NCBI GenBank assembly: GCA_949130495.1
Contig: OX422210.1
Coordinates: 500,441,760-500,505,759 of the forward strand
Length of the DNA stretch: 64,000 bases
From: Sambucus nigra
Taxonomy: Eukaryota; Streptophyta; Magnoliopsida; Dipsacales; Adoxaceae
Direction of reading: 5' to 3'
The position numbers and the translations under genes were made by a program. Positions 46,681-57,650 of the stretch are shown piece by piece (the stretch's first letter is position 1; every line of letters starts with the position of its first letter). The notes beneath the pieces are model-generated. The model did not search any database, had not been told where the DNA came from, and saw only the letters and a program-made list of their open reading frames with translations.

Positions 46681-47217
46681 TATTCCTAGTACTTGATAAA
46701 TCCTCGATAAATGATGTAGACAGAAGGAAAAGTACAATGATGAAATACATATATCTAACATGCAAAAAATGTGTTTTGCAATTAAAACGAGGGAAACAAA
46801 TATATGATGAAATACATAACATGAAAAAGAAGAATGTGATTTCATCAGTCCATCTGTCTACAAATTTATACATATGAGAACACAAAATACACAAGGACAA
46901 AAAGGTGATAAGAGAATGTATACATACTTGTTAGTGCTGTTTGGAAGAATTTGATTTAGAATGTAAAATGTAGAACTTCAACGATTAGGGTTTGATCGAA
47001 GAGAGCTAAGGTTTTGATCGAAGAGAGTTAGGGTTTTGATCGAACATAGTTTTTAAACCTTCGATCAGGAATATTTATATGTTGTTTGTTGACCAAAATT
47101 TGATTGAGAAATAGATTCGTTTTGGGGTTTTGATCGAAGAAATGGTACGATTAAGGTTTTGATTCAAGAGAGAATACAATGTTTTTGGCGCTTCGATTTC
47201 TGAATAGTGCGTATTTG

Positions 47218-47322
47218 TTTTAATTTCGAGATATTTATATGTTGAACCTAATCGTTTAAAATTTGTTGAGCCTGATTTTTTTATTCAAAATTATTAGTTC
47301 AAGAGCTAAACGGGTAAAACCC
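47218..47322 (-). repeat. Right terminal inverted repeat of the MULE
   Basis: Read on the minus strand it begins GGGTTTTACCCG and runs through GAACTAATAATTTTGAA, AAAAAAATC and AAATTTTAAACGATTAGGT, matching the left end. It stops about 260 bp before the OTP51-like start codon. Confidence 0.8.
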
Positions 47323-47583
47323 ATATAGTAACCCGTGTTTCTATTCACAAATATGTGATCAAAGCGTGTGACATTTTCCATGTATATAACCATTCAAAAT
47401 AGTGTCATTAGATATTTATAACAAAACTGTAAATCAAACATTTTCCTTTGTTTTTCAAGTAGGGCAATAATAATTAGGGTAAAGGGAAATTTTTTGGGGG
47501 CAGGTGAAGGAAACTTGTAGATGAGGCCGGCGCTTAACTGAGCCGTTCCCTGACCTGCGAAAGAAGAGAGAGAGAGAGAGAGA
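47323..47583 (+). promoter_or_regulatory. Short 5' flank of the OTP51-like gene with a (GA)n tract before the ATG
   Basis: The gene's own upstream sequence left after the MULE terminus is only about 260 bp. A gagagagagagag tract (about 47565-47582) sits immediately before the ATG, most likely in the 5' UTR. I see no convincing TATA box in the remainder. Confidence 0.45.
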
Positions 47584-50426
47584 ATGCTTATGAGCAGAGC
47601 TCAAGAAGTTTCCCCACTGAGTTTGTGTCTTTATTCAAACCCCATGCGCTCAGCCCTAACCCTCCTCCGGTCTCTCTCATCCTCCCTCCACAAGCGTCGC
47701 TGTTGCCTCAACCCATCACCTCCACCACGCACTATCACTCTCTCATTCTCACGCCGTCTATCATCATTCCCATTAGGTACTTTTGTCCACCACTCGGGGG
47801 AAGAAGATGAAAAGTGGGACTTGTCCAATAGCACTGAAACCGAAAGTTTCGATTTTGACGCCTCGTTCGGGTTCAATGACCCCAAAAGATGGAATTCGCC
47901 TTCGGTTGAGGTAAAGCAGTTAGAGGAGCTTCCTGAACAGTGGAGGAGATCCAAGCTAGCCTGGCTCTGCAAGGAACTTCCCTCACACAACTCACCCACC
48001 GTTATTCGTCTACTCAATGCCCAAAGAAAGTGGCTTCATCAACAAGATGCCACGTATCTCGTTCTTCATTGTATGCGTATTCGTCAAAATGAGACTGCCT
48101 TTAGGGTATTCTTCTCTTCCTCAATTTCCTCATTTTTCATTTCACTTTCTTACAAAAAAAAAATAATGTTGTTTCCGTTTGAGTGCACCTCATTTTTTAA
48201 TGATGTTTCAATTGTTGTTACTAACGTATACATGATGGATGACAATCCTAATGTGTATTGTGGGTAAAAGATTAATTCAAAGACCATGAATTGCATCCTT
48301 ATTTCTTGTCTCGTGCACATGAGTATTAGATGATCTATTTTATTGTCTCCTCATTAACAAATTCACAAGCATGTTGCCTTTTGAGAGGGAAAGGTGAGAA
48401 GTAAATTTGCTTTTGGAGCATGTCACCAGTTCAGTTCTGAGAAAATGTTGCTTTTTGCACGTGAACACGCTTTTTTAAAATATATTATCCAACAAAATAT
48501 CCCTTGCTTGCATCACTGGATTCTTATCTACGATCAGTTTGACTTCCATTTTGTGCATTTCAGGTGTACAAATGGATGATGCAACAACATTGGTTTACAT
48601 TTGACTTTGCTCTCGTTACCAAGCTAGCAGATTACATGGGGAAGGAGAGAAAATTCGTAAAATGCCGAGATATATTTGATGACATAATTAATCAGGGACA
48701 AGTGCCTAGTGAATCCACATTTCATATTCTGACCGTGGCCTATCTTAGTTCGACGGTTCAAGGTTGCCTAGAGGAAGCGTGTAGCATTTACAATCGTATG
48801 ATACAATTAGGAGGATACAAGCCCCGACTCAGCTTACACAATTCTCTCTTTAGAGCTCTTGTGAGCAAACCAGGAGGCTCTTCAAAACATTATCTCAAGC
48901 AGGCAGAGTTCATATTTCATAATTTGACTACTTGTGGACTCGAGATACATAAAGATATATATGGAGGTCTTATTTGGCTGCACAGCTATCAGGATGCTAT
49001 AGATATGGGACGAATTAGATCACTAAGGGCAGAGATGCAATTGAAGGGAATTGAAGAGAGCCGAGAAGTGCTCGTGTCCATCTTGAGGGCTTGCTCTAAG
49101 GAAGGGGATGTGGAGGAAGCTGAAGGAACTTGGACCAAACTTTTAAGTTCTGGTAATGATCGTCCTTGTCAAGCTTTTGTATATAGAATGGAAGTCTACG
49201 CAAGGATTGGAGAACCGATAAAATCTTTAGAAATATTTAGGGGAATGCAAGAGCAGTTGGGTTCTACTAGTGTTGTGGCATTTCATAAAATCATAGAGGT
49301 GTTATGTAAAGCTCAAGAAATGGAAATTGCAGAGTCTATCATGACTGAGTTCATTAACAGTGGTCTGAAGCCCGTGATGCCATCATTTATTGACTTAATG
49401 GAATTGTACTTAAGTTCAAGCTTACATGATAAATTGGAGTCAACTTTCTTCCAGTGCCTTGAGAAGTGTCGTCCCAACCGAACAATTTACAATATATACT
49501 TAAGTTCATTGGTACAAGTCGGCAATCTTGAGAAGGCTGAGGATATCTTCAATCAAATGTATAGTAATGGGGCGATTGGTGTCAACACTCGATCATGCAA
49601 CACCATTCTAAGAGGCTACCTCTCTCGTGGAGAGTATGTGAAGGCAGAAAAGATCTATGATTTGATGTGCCTCAAGAAATATGACATCGAATCCCCATTG
49701 ATGGAGAAACTTGAATATGTTCTGAGTTTGAGTAGGAAAGTCTTGAAAAAACCTGTAAGCCTGAAGCTTAGCAAAGAACAGCGGGAGATTCTGATGGGGT
49801 TGCTATTGGGTGGATTGCGAATTGAATCAGATGAAGAGAGAAAGAACCATGCAATCCGTTTCGAGTTCAATGAGAACTCTGACACACACACTATTTTGAA
49901 GATACATATACATGACCAGTACCACGAGTGGCTAGCTTCCTTTCGTAAGCCAGCAGATGGCAGTGATGATATACCATCTCAGTTTACTACCATTTCACAC
50001 TCTTATTTTGGTTTCTATGCGGATCAGTTTTGGCCAAAAGGCCGACCTGTGATTCCAAAATTAATCCACAGGTGGTTGTCGCCACGAGTTCTTGCGTATT
50101 GGTACATGTATGGGGGCTACAAAACGTCATCAGGAGATATTTTGTTGAAGCTTAAGGGAAGTAGAGAGGATGTTGATAAGATTGTTAAAACATTGAAGGC
50201 GAAATCTCTGGATTGCCGGGTAAAAAGGAAGGGTAGCGTGTTTTGGATAGGTTTTCTGGGAAGTAATTCTACGTGGTTCTGGAAATTGGTTGAACCCTTT
50301 ATCCTAGATGATTTAAAAAACTTTTTAAAAGCAAGTGGTCGATCCTTGGATGGAATGGTAGAAACAAAAAGCATTAATTTTGATACTGGGTCTGATTCTG
50401 ATTACAGCGGCGATGATAACGAGTAG
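47584..50426 (+). CDS. OTP51: PPR protein with two LAGLIDADG motifs, OTP51-like (chloroplast ycf3 intron splicing)
   Basis: Two exons, 47584-48105 and 48564-50426, join AGG|gtattc to ttcag|GTG in phase 0 and give about 794 residues. The N-terminus is rich in Ser, Arg and Pro with no acidic residues at first ([18 protein letters not shown]), as in a plastid transit peptide; a second possible start is Met at 47641. PPR-like helical repeats cover roughly residues 170-520 (for example [30 protein letters not shown]). The C-terminal third has LAGLIDADG-type motifs [11 protein letters not shown] and [16 protein letters not shown], flanked by [15 protein letters not shown] and [11 protein letters not shown]. 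This architecture is that of Arabidopsis OTP51, needed for splicing of ycf3 intron 2 and hence photosystem I assembly. No stop or frameshift was seen. The MULE ends just upstream. Confidence 0.92.
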
Positions 50427-51348
50427 GAGTTTCCAATCTGCTTTTGCCTCGACTTAGATATGTCACGAGGCATTTGTGGTTGAAAAATGTGCCAAGGCCT
50501 CAACCAATTGTCAGTATGATGGGGGGCAAAGACTAGTGTTGTATATACTACATTAGTAAGGATCAAATCTGTTATATGGTTAAATTAGTTAATGAAGAAT
50601 TAGCATAGTATTTTGCTATTTGCGTGATTGGTTTGTTAAATTGCTCTGTCCTATAACGAATACTTATAGTTACTCTTTTTAGGGCTGGGGTAGTTGGCGG
50701 GTGTGATTGTGAAGTTTGAATGTATATCATCTTGCTTACCTTTTCACGAGTGTAGTTGTAACTTGTAAGGGGCTTGTGTCAGGTACATCATGATGGAAGG
50801 ACACGGAGAAAGAAACAGGAAAAGAAGCTCTTCATTGAAATTTGGGAAATGCACAAAACAGTAAATTATTTTTTTATCATATTTTAGTTTTTAAATTTTC
50901 AAGTTTCTCACTTTTCTTGGTATGGACCTACACTCGAGGATTGCAAACTAAATGGATGTAAGACCAGATATTCATTTACTTTCATTTGGATCCAACATGA
51001 CGAACTACTGTGCTCCCTATCTTCGGTAGAGGAGGAGATTGGTGACGGATATTGAGTTTTATTTTGTAGGGGAGGTAAATAGACTGATAACAGGCTAACC
51101 AAATTCGTATCTGTCTGTATAATGGAAATAACTATCCATATTCATATCATTCCAGATTCCCCGGATTCGGATAATATCCGTATCCGTTTACATTATTTAT
51201 TCATTGCAATTAATTTGCCTCTTTTAACATGTAATATAATATCAATACTACTGTAAAAAAAATCAAATCCTAAATTTTTAGAATCAACAATTTTTCCCCG
51301 ACAGCTGCTGTGTGCGTGTGTGGGGGGGGGGGGGGGGGGGGGGGGGGG
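50427..51348. other. 3' UTR/downstream of the OTP51-like gene, then repeat-like sequence and a G28 run
   Basis: No gene was seen. Sequence around 51100-51190 (cggataatatccgtatccgttt) is related in inverted form to 51640-51830 and 53600-53810. Bases 51322-51349 contain 28 consecutive G, which may be variable or misassembled. Confidence 0.6.
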
Positions 51349-51890
51349 GAGAAGAGGGTGTGCGCTAAAAATGAGGGAGAAGAGTCTTTGGTTAAATATT
51401 TTGTTCGAGTTTGTTTTGTCCGCTTTTTGTTCTTTTTGGTTCTTTTCTTTTTCTTTTCAAGCTGTTCATTATCTTTTGATTTTTTTTGAAGTATTATTTC
51501 TTTATTTTTTTAAATGAGTGAAAAGTGATGATTAACATTTTATATCATATATTTACATTTTACATTACGTATAATAAATATTATAAATAATAATTATATA
51601 TAACTAATATTAATGATAAATCATTATTAAATACATACGGATATGAATATTCGAAAATATGGATACTCTGAATCAGATACGGATTATCAGTGTCGGATAC
51701 GCATATTATACGTATCCGTATCTATTTTTCTTGATATTTTATCACACTCCATATTTATATCTATTTTTGGATAAATATCTGTAAAATTCTTATTCGGATA
51801 TAGGACATATTCGAATTTTCGAATATCCGTTTACACCTTGGTCTGATAATATCATTCACATAATATATATATATATGTATATATATATAT

Positions 51891-52288
51891 AGCGAGAGGT
51901 TCACAAGTGGACCAAAAGAATGGACTTTTTAATGGACCTTAACAAAAAACACATAATAACACATTAATTTTAATTTCTATAGTGTAATTGGTCCGCGCCA
52001 GCGGCATCCGAGATCACACCTTCATCCCACTACCCCCCCCCCCCCCCCACCCACCCACCACCATCACCATAGCAGCTCTTGTGGCAGCCCTTATGACAGC
52101 AGGGCTGCCATGGGGGTGGGGGGTGGGGTGGGTGGGGGGCGTGTGGGGGATCGATCGATACGCGTATTTGGTGCCGCTGGCGCGGACCAATTACACTATA
52201 GGAATTAAAATTAATGTGTTATTATGTGTTTTTTGTTAAGGTCCATAAAAAAGTCTATTCTTTTGGTCCACTTGTGAACCTCTCCCTA
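51891..52288. mobile_element. Foldback element with 118-bp arms and a C-rich/G-rich core
   Basis: The left arm (51891-52008) and right arm (52172-52288) are nearly identical inverted copies running from gagaggttcacaagtggacc to ggtccgcgccagcggca. The core has a run of 17 C, ccaccacc repeats, a small hairpin gcagccctt..agggctgc and then ggggtggggggtggggtggg, so the inverted symmetry extends inward loosely. The outer flanks are TA repeats, so the target duplication cannot be read. Copy B of the surrounding duplication lacks it. The superfamily is unknown; Mutator-like is possible. Confidence 0.85.
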
Positions 52289-52389
52289 TATATATATATA
52301 TATATACATACATGGACCGTACAACTTTAAAGTAACCTTAATGAACCTCACATTTATTGTGGCTCATTCCATTACATTTGTATATGTAG

Positions 52390-52955
52390 GGAGAGATAGG
52401 TCTCCTTCTGTAAGGATTTCTTATAGTGCAGATCTCGTTACATACCATTTTTTTTAAATAGTAAAAAAATGTATTTTTGAATGAAATTTTATGGATATGA
52501 TCTTCACGGTGAGAAGATCGTCTTTAATTCTTTCATAAAAAAATTCAATAAAAAACCTGTTGAGATGAGGTGATATGTAAAAAAATGGTATATATGTGTA
52601 TTTTCGACAGTTGAAATTTTGACGATCATGTCACCCGTTTTTTGATCATTTTTTTTCTATGAAACTTCATGGATACGCTCTCGACGGTGAGAAGATCATA
52701 TCCATAAAGTTTTGTCAAAAAATTCAATCAATCAAGTGATTGGCGCCAACCCAAAATTTCAACGGTGGAAAATGCATATTTATATCATTTTTTGACATAT
52801 CACCTCATTTCAATGTTTTTTTTTTATTGAATTTTTTGATGAAAAAATTTAGAGATGATCTTCTCACCGTGGAGATCATACCCATGAAGTTTCATAAAAA
52901 AAATAGTAACTACGGGGGTTTGCACCATAAGGAGTCCTTATAGGAAACTTTATAT
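52390..52955. mobile_element. Second foldback/MITE-type insertion, about 560 bp
   Basis: Ends are inverted: the left has ggtctccttctgtaaggatt and cttatagtgca, the right, inverted, has agtttcctataaggactcc and cttatggtgca. Inside, cggtgagaagatcgt-type phrases and their inverse ggatatgatcttc / gagatgatcttctcaccgtg recur, together with repeated gttgaaattt pieces. Copy B lacks it. Confidence 0.7.
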
Positions 52956-53324
52956 TTATCTATAATCTATATATATATATTAAGCAATTCGATAACAAAA
53001 CAAAAAATATTCTCAAATGTCATAAAATGATGCTACTAAGGGCCAAAGTGAGATTGCATTCTATATATAAAAAAAAAGGAGGAGAAATCTTCTCAAAAGT
53101 CATAAAATAAGAAAATCCTTATGTAAAAAAAAATTATGAGTATTTGAGAGCGATTCGTTGAAGATCATTGGGTTTGTACAACTTTATTCCTATTTACATC
53201 GTTTATTTTTTTGACTATATTGGGTTGAGAATCATTGAGACTTCGGCATATATGCATTAGTGTGTCGACCTCATGTGACTGCCACTTTATTTGTGACTAA
53301 GGTTGACAATAGATGGAAGGTTTT

Positions 53325-53898
53325 GGAGAAGAGGGCGTGCGCTGAAAATGAGGGAGAAGGGTCTTAGGTTAAATATTTTGTCCGAGTTTGTTTTGTCCGC
53401 TTTTTGTTCTTTTCTGGGTTTTTCCTTTTCAAGGCATTCATTATCTTTTGATTTTTTAAAAAGTATTATTTCTTTATTTTTTTTTAAATGAGTGAAAAGT
53501 GATGATTTATATCGTATATTTACATTTTACATTACATATAATAAATATTATAAATAATAATTATATATAACTAATATTAATGATAAATCATTGTTAAATA
53601 CAATACAGATATGAATATCCGAAAATATGGATACTCCGCATCGGGTACGGATTATTCATATCAGATACACATACCATTTGTATCCGTATCCATTTTTCTG
53701 GATATTTTAATACACTATCCATATCCATATCCAATTTTTCAGATAAATATCCATAAAATTCGAACTCGGATACCGGACGGATTCGAATTTTCGAATATCT
53801 GTTTACACCTTGTTATGATAATATCATTCACATAATACATACATATACGCACCGTACAACTTTAAAGTAAACTTAACGAACCTCCCATTTATTGTTGA

Positions 53899-53960
<62 letters not shown>

Positions 53961-53963
53961 TAT

Positions 53964-54009
<46 letters not shown>

Positions 54010-54327
54010 TCAGTAACATAACAAAAAATCTTCTCAAATGTCATAAAATGATGTTATTAAGGGCAAAGTGAGATTGCATTCTATATAAAAAAAAAGGAGG
54101 AAAAATCTTCTCAAATGTCATAAAATGAGAAAATCCCTATATTAAAAAAAGAAAATAACGAGTGTTTGAGGGCGATTAGCTGAAGATCCATAAGTTTGCA
54201 CAACTTTATTTCTATTTTTATCGTTCATTCTTTGACTGTATTGGGTTGAGAATCATTGAGACTTTGGCATATATGCGTAAGTGTGTCGACCTCGTGTGAC
54301 TACCACTTTATTTGGCACTAAGGTTGA
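53325..54327. repeat. Copy B of the tandem duplication, with a long (TA)n(GA)n microsatellite
   Basis: It aligns with copy A in order (gagaagagggcgtgcgct ... gcactaaggttga) but lacks both insertions. A ta/gta repeat followed by (ga)n occupies 53898-54006. Confidence 0.85.
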
Positions 54328-54574
54328 TTTAAGTACTTAACTATTTGGTATGTCCATTAGTCATCGTGCACAATAACATATTTTTTTTGGATTGATTCTC
54401 CGTTGTTTAGGTTAACACCCATAAATTACATTCCCATGTTTCATTGAGTTATGTCATGTCACAATGTGTTTTTGTTTATATTCCTTCTTGTTTATATTTT
54501 TTTGATTTTTTTGTTTGGTTCTCGCTATTTTGGTTTTGTTTTATGGTGCTTTTTTTGAGAAAAATATTTTTTGT

Positions 54575-54800
54575 TCGTTAGAACGAGATCACCACCTCGT
54601 TCGAATGAGTTGATGTTTTCGTTGGAATGGTCTTCTAACGACCTTCTAACGAGGTCTCTCTGTTTGTTAGCCCCTATCTCGTTGGAATCTCATTTGAACC
54701 CTGTTCGAACGAGATTGAGGCTTCATTCGAATGAACTTTTCTTTCGTTCCAACGAGACCTTCATTTCATTCGAACGAACATGTATTTAAATTCCAACGAG
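54575..54800. repeat. Cluster of CGTTCGAACG-type palindromic motifs
   Basis: About eleven variants of ctcgttcgaatgag, tcgttggaat, ttctaacgag, tgttcgaacgag, cattcgaatgaa and cgttccaacgag occur within 225 bp in both orientations. It lies upstream of the decayed gene at 55567-56800 and may be its leader. Confidence 0.75.
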
Positions 54801-55148
54801 CTTAAAATTCTCATTTTTTTAGGGTTCTTTCTTCAATCGTTCTCTTCACTTCTTTTTCTTTCCTTTGCTTTCTTCTTTAACCCACTTAAATTCTTTTTTA
54901 GTTCCCCTTACGATTTCCCCATTCCTTGTTACGATTTTGTGATTTTATCATGAGTTCTCTTGGGTTGAGGTCTCTTTGCTACTAATTAGACTTCTCTTGA
55001 TTGATCTCATCCTATTCTAAGGTATTTTTCTTCTTCTCTTTTTTTATGTATAGATAAATATAAATATATGGATGTTCTTATTTTTTTGTATATATACACT
55101 GATTTTTGGTCAAAATCTCAATTTTTCTGTGTATATATACATGCTTCG

Positions 55149-55195
<47 letters not shown>

Positions 55196-55566
55196 GGGGG
55201 GGGGGGGGAGGGGATATTTTTCTTGCATTTTTATTTTATTTTTTCTAAAAAAGTACTGAAATTTTTTTGTTTTTTCCCCTTTCATGTGTGAAATAGTAAT
55301 AAAGTACAATCTTTTCCCGACTGTTCAAATTTTTATTCACTGAACTAATAATATTTCACTCACGATTGTTATTCCGTATTATTAATTCCTTTTCGAGTTG
55401 ATTATATATATATATATCTTGTTATTGTTGTTGGTTTTGCTGATTTGGTTTACTCGAGGGTCAGTTGATTTATTAACGGAGTTAAGTTCTTAGAGCGTGT
55501 GTTGGGTTTATTATCCTTCCCTTTTGTCCCTTCCAATCCTATTCCTTTCTTCCCTTCCCCATTCAT
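54801..55566. other. Leader-like sequence with (CT)n(TA)n(G)n microsatellites at 55147-55208
   Basis: No ORF of note. T-rich leader sequence runs to a compound microsatellite (ct, then ta, then about 13 G). It may be an LTR or 5' UTR of the following gene remnant. Confidence 0.5.
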
Positions 55567-56800
55567 GTGAGTTCTCTGTGGCTGGTGGTCGCAAACGTCG
55601 TTCCTTTTTCGATGAGGATCCTGCAGAGTCCTCTTCCTCATCGTCTCAGGCACAGCCGCCCAGTCGCATCGTCCGGTATATTTTTCTTTCCACTGGGCGA
55701 ACCGAATCTATTACAACCACTATTGTACTCTAGGGTTCTATATCCGAGTGGTTGTTAGGGAGCGTATCTTTATGCTCGCCGAGTTCTTCTGGAGTGGTTT
55801 GCTGAATGTGGGTGGGATCCTCTGTTCTCCACGTACGATGTGATTTCCCGATCCAGTCCAAAAATTCTATCATCACATGTCAGGTTCCACCGCAACCATT
55901 TGCTCCACCGTTCGCGGTGTCGATATCGTTGTGACACCCGACACTGTAACCACTATTCTAGGCATCCCTTGGGCACACGATGCTACTTTCCCTCAGCCCT
56001 CGGAGGAGAAAATTCACATTGATGATATAATTTCGATGCTTTTCCATTCTTGTCGGCTTAACACTCTCACCCTATATCACACTATCTCGACTATGATTAT
56101 CAGATACTTGATTAGGTCACGTGCTCATCCTTTCTCCCGTGTACTAACTCCACCCATATATCGGATGACGTTGGTCGATTCATACACGTCATTAGCACTA
56201 AGATGATCATCGATTTTCCCGTTATTATTCTTGGTGTTATAACCTTTGTGCAAAATAGCGGGACGTCTCCTCTCAGGCCAACCCTTCCTTATCGAATCTT
56301 GGTTACTCGTATCTGTCTCGCTGCTGAAGTTCCTCTTCTTCCTTCAGATGAGCTCAAGTTCGGTCATTGATGCAAACTCTGTTTGCCATTCGGAGAGCCA
56401 TCTTCCTCCTATTGCTCATCGAGATCATCAGTATGCTCCTTTCACCTCTACGTCCAGGTCATGTCCTACCTCAGAGTCTACCGGTCCATTATTTTCCTCT
56501 TTTTTCTATCAGGCTGAGGATTCCCTGGTAGTGTAAGAGTTAACTCGACAGGTTCAGATTACATAGAAATAGGAGGATCGATAGCACATTGAGGCTGATT
56601 TAGCAGAGTCCCGTCGTCTTCAGGACAGTCTTATTGCCTAGCTTACACATGAGAGTGAGAACCAGATGCGGATGGAGTTAGTGTTGATGGCTCATATTAA
56701 GGAGATGTGGCATGCCTAGCAGCGACGAGGAGTCAGTTCGTCTGGAGCTGGACATGAGCTGAGCAGTGCTGCAGATGATCTTCCGCCTCCTTTAGAGACC
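55567..56800 (+). pseudogene. Decayed gene with a 'putative plant transposon protein' type domain
   Basis: Reading in several frames: a Ser/Arg-rich start (AGGRKRRSFFDEDPAESSSS), then AEFFWSGLLNVGG, stop, FPDPVQKFYHHMSGSTATIC, STVRGVDIVVTPDTVTTILG IP, RLNTLTLYHTISTMIIRYLI, and after a frame change RICLAAEVPLLPSDELK. This order (a V..FY..M segment, then a VRG..I.VTPDTI..ILGIP segment, then R.L..I....I.P) matches the domain common in plant retroelement-associated ORFs. A charged tail (RRLQDSLIA, ESENQMRMELVLMAHIKEMW) follows. Stops and frameshifts are numerous. An association with a Tat or Athila element is likely but not shown. Confidence 0.6.
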
Positions 56801-57079
56801 TAATTTTTTCTATTAAGATTTTCTGTATATTGGAATTTTATTGATGTATTTTGAGAGAAATTTATTGTAAATTTTTTGGAGACAACTGGTGACACCGTGT
56901 TTCATATAATTGTTATTCTATCTTTTTGGATGATTTTAATGTTATAGTGCATCAATTTTATGTTTTATATAGAGCTTCTTATTTCTTATCACATATGTCA
57001 ATCCATATTGCTATTGTTTATATATCATGAATTGTGGTTATACAATTTTGTTCCATCATACATGGATACTATTATTTAC
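56801..57079. other. Noncoding sequence before element 3
   Basis: AT-rich; probably the 3' tail of the preceding decayed gene. The last five bases ttact are the candidate target duplication of element 3. Confidence 0.4.
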
Positions 57080-57569
57080 TGTTGTAGGTAAAAATTACTC
57101 TCCTACATGGACAAATGAATAATAGACCCATGTCATCCTATGTGGCCTTTCAACTATCTTGATCGGCATCAGAGGTACCTAGTTGGCTAGAATGCGGACC
57201 AACTCCTAGAATATGAACCATTAGGGATAGCCAAAGTTACTCGGATGGAAGGGTGACCAACATTGAATGACAAAAGTCTCATTTATTGTATAAAAATGTA
57301 AATGGCTGGAGATATAAAAGCATTCCGTCTCTAGGGTTTTGGGCTATGATTAATATATAATCTCCCTTAGCTCAAAGGGAGGGGGAATAGATCTCGAACA
57401 CACCATAATGAGCTATTGTAAACACCAATAATAATACCAATAGTGAATGTAGGCTTTTTAAAGTTGAACCAGTTTAAAAATATGTGCCTCTTGTGTGTTT
57501 GCTTAGATTAATTTTGTTTATTTATCTGTGATTATAAAACTAGACCCACTCCATTTTAAGACATCAAAA
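57080..57569 (+). repeat. 5' LTR of element 3, about 490 bp
   Basis: It starts TGTTGTAGGTAAAAATTACT and ends TTTAAGACATCAAAA, where the element 2 LTR has ATCAACA; the final CA has decayed. The shared TTTATCTGTGATTA near the end confirms the relation. A TATA-like gagatataaaag is present near 57310. Confidence 0.82.
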
Positions 57570-57592
57570 GATTGGCATCGTTTGTGTGAACA
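57570..57592 (+). promoter_or_regulatory. Element 3 primer binding site region
   Basis: ATTGGCATCGTTTGTGTGAA follows the LTR end directly and corresponds to the blocks after the LTRs of elements 1, 2 and 4. Confidence 0.65.
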
Positions 57593-57650
57593 ACTGTTTG
57601 TTATCGTTCTCTACTTCTTACATTTCTATGTTCATTCTCTGTCTTGAAGA

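Larger units (their letters stand above)
33820..47322. mobile_element. 13.5-kb Mutator-like element (MULE) of the Ulp1-carrying (Kaonashi) type
   Basis: The ends are inverted copies of about 100 bp. The most conserved inner part is AAATTTTAAACGATTAGGT with ATATAAATA, and the outer part is GGTTTTTACGG/GGGTTTTACCCG. Between them lie a MULE transposase (plus strand), a Ulp1-like protease gene (minus strand), and two unassigned minus-strand ORFs. Ulp1-like genes are known cargo of one MULE group. Noncoding sequence is full of GTACACG and CGTGTAC motifs from about 34430 to 46670. A 9-bp target duplication could not be identified, so the ends may be a few bases off. Confidence 0.82.
51349..53306. 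repeat. Copy A of a large tandem duplication (contains two foldback insertions)
   Basis: It starts gagaagagggtgtgcgct and ends cactaaggttga-like gactaaggttga. It aligns with copy B (53325-54327) throughout, with frequent substitutions, except for two inserted blocks at about 51890-52300 and 52390-52955. Confidence 0.85.

Noticed and set aside
46346..46900. Minus-strand ORF of 184 codons, Cys/Tyr-rich
   Set aside because: It is mostly duplicated GTACACG-motif repeats, and the repeated peptide pattern follows the DNA repeat.
47631..48017. Minus-strand ORF of 128 codons
   Set aside because: It is antisense to exon 1 of the OTP51-like gene.
48394..48579. 61-codon ORF in the OTP51-like intron
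   Set aside because: It lies in the intron between clear GT/AG splice sites and has no resemblance to the family.
51988..52239. ORF in the core of the foldback element
   Set aside because: It results from C and G runs within an inverted repeat; no protein features.
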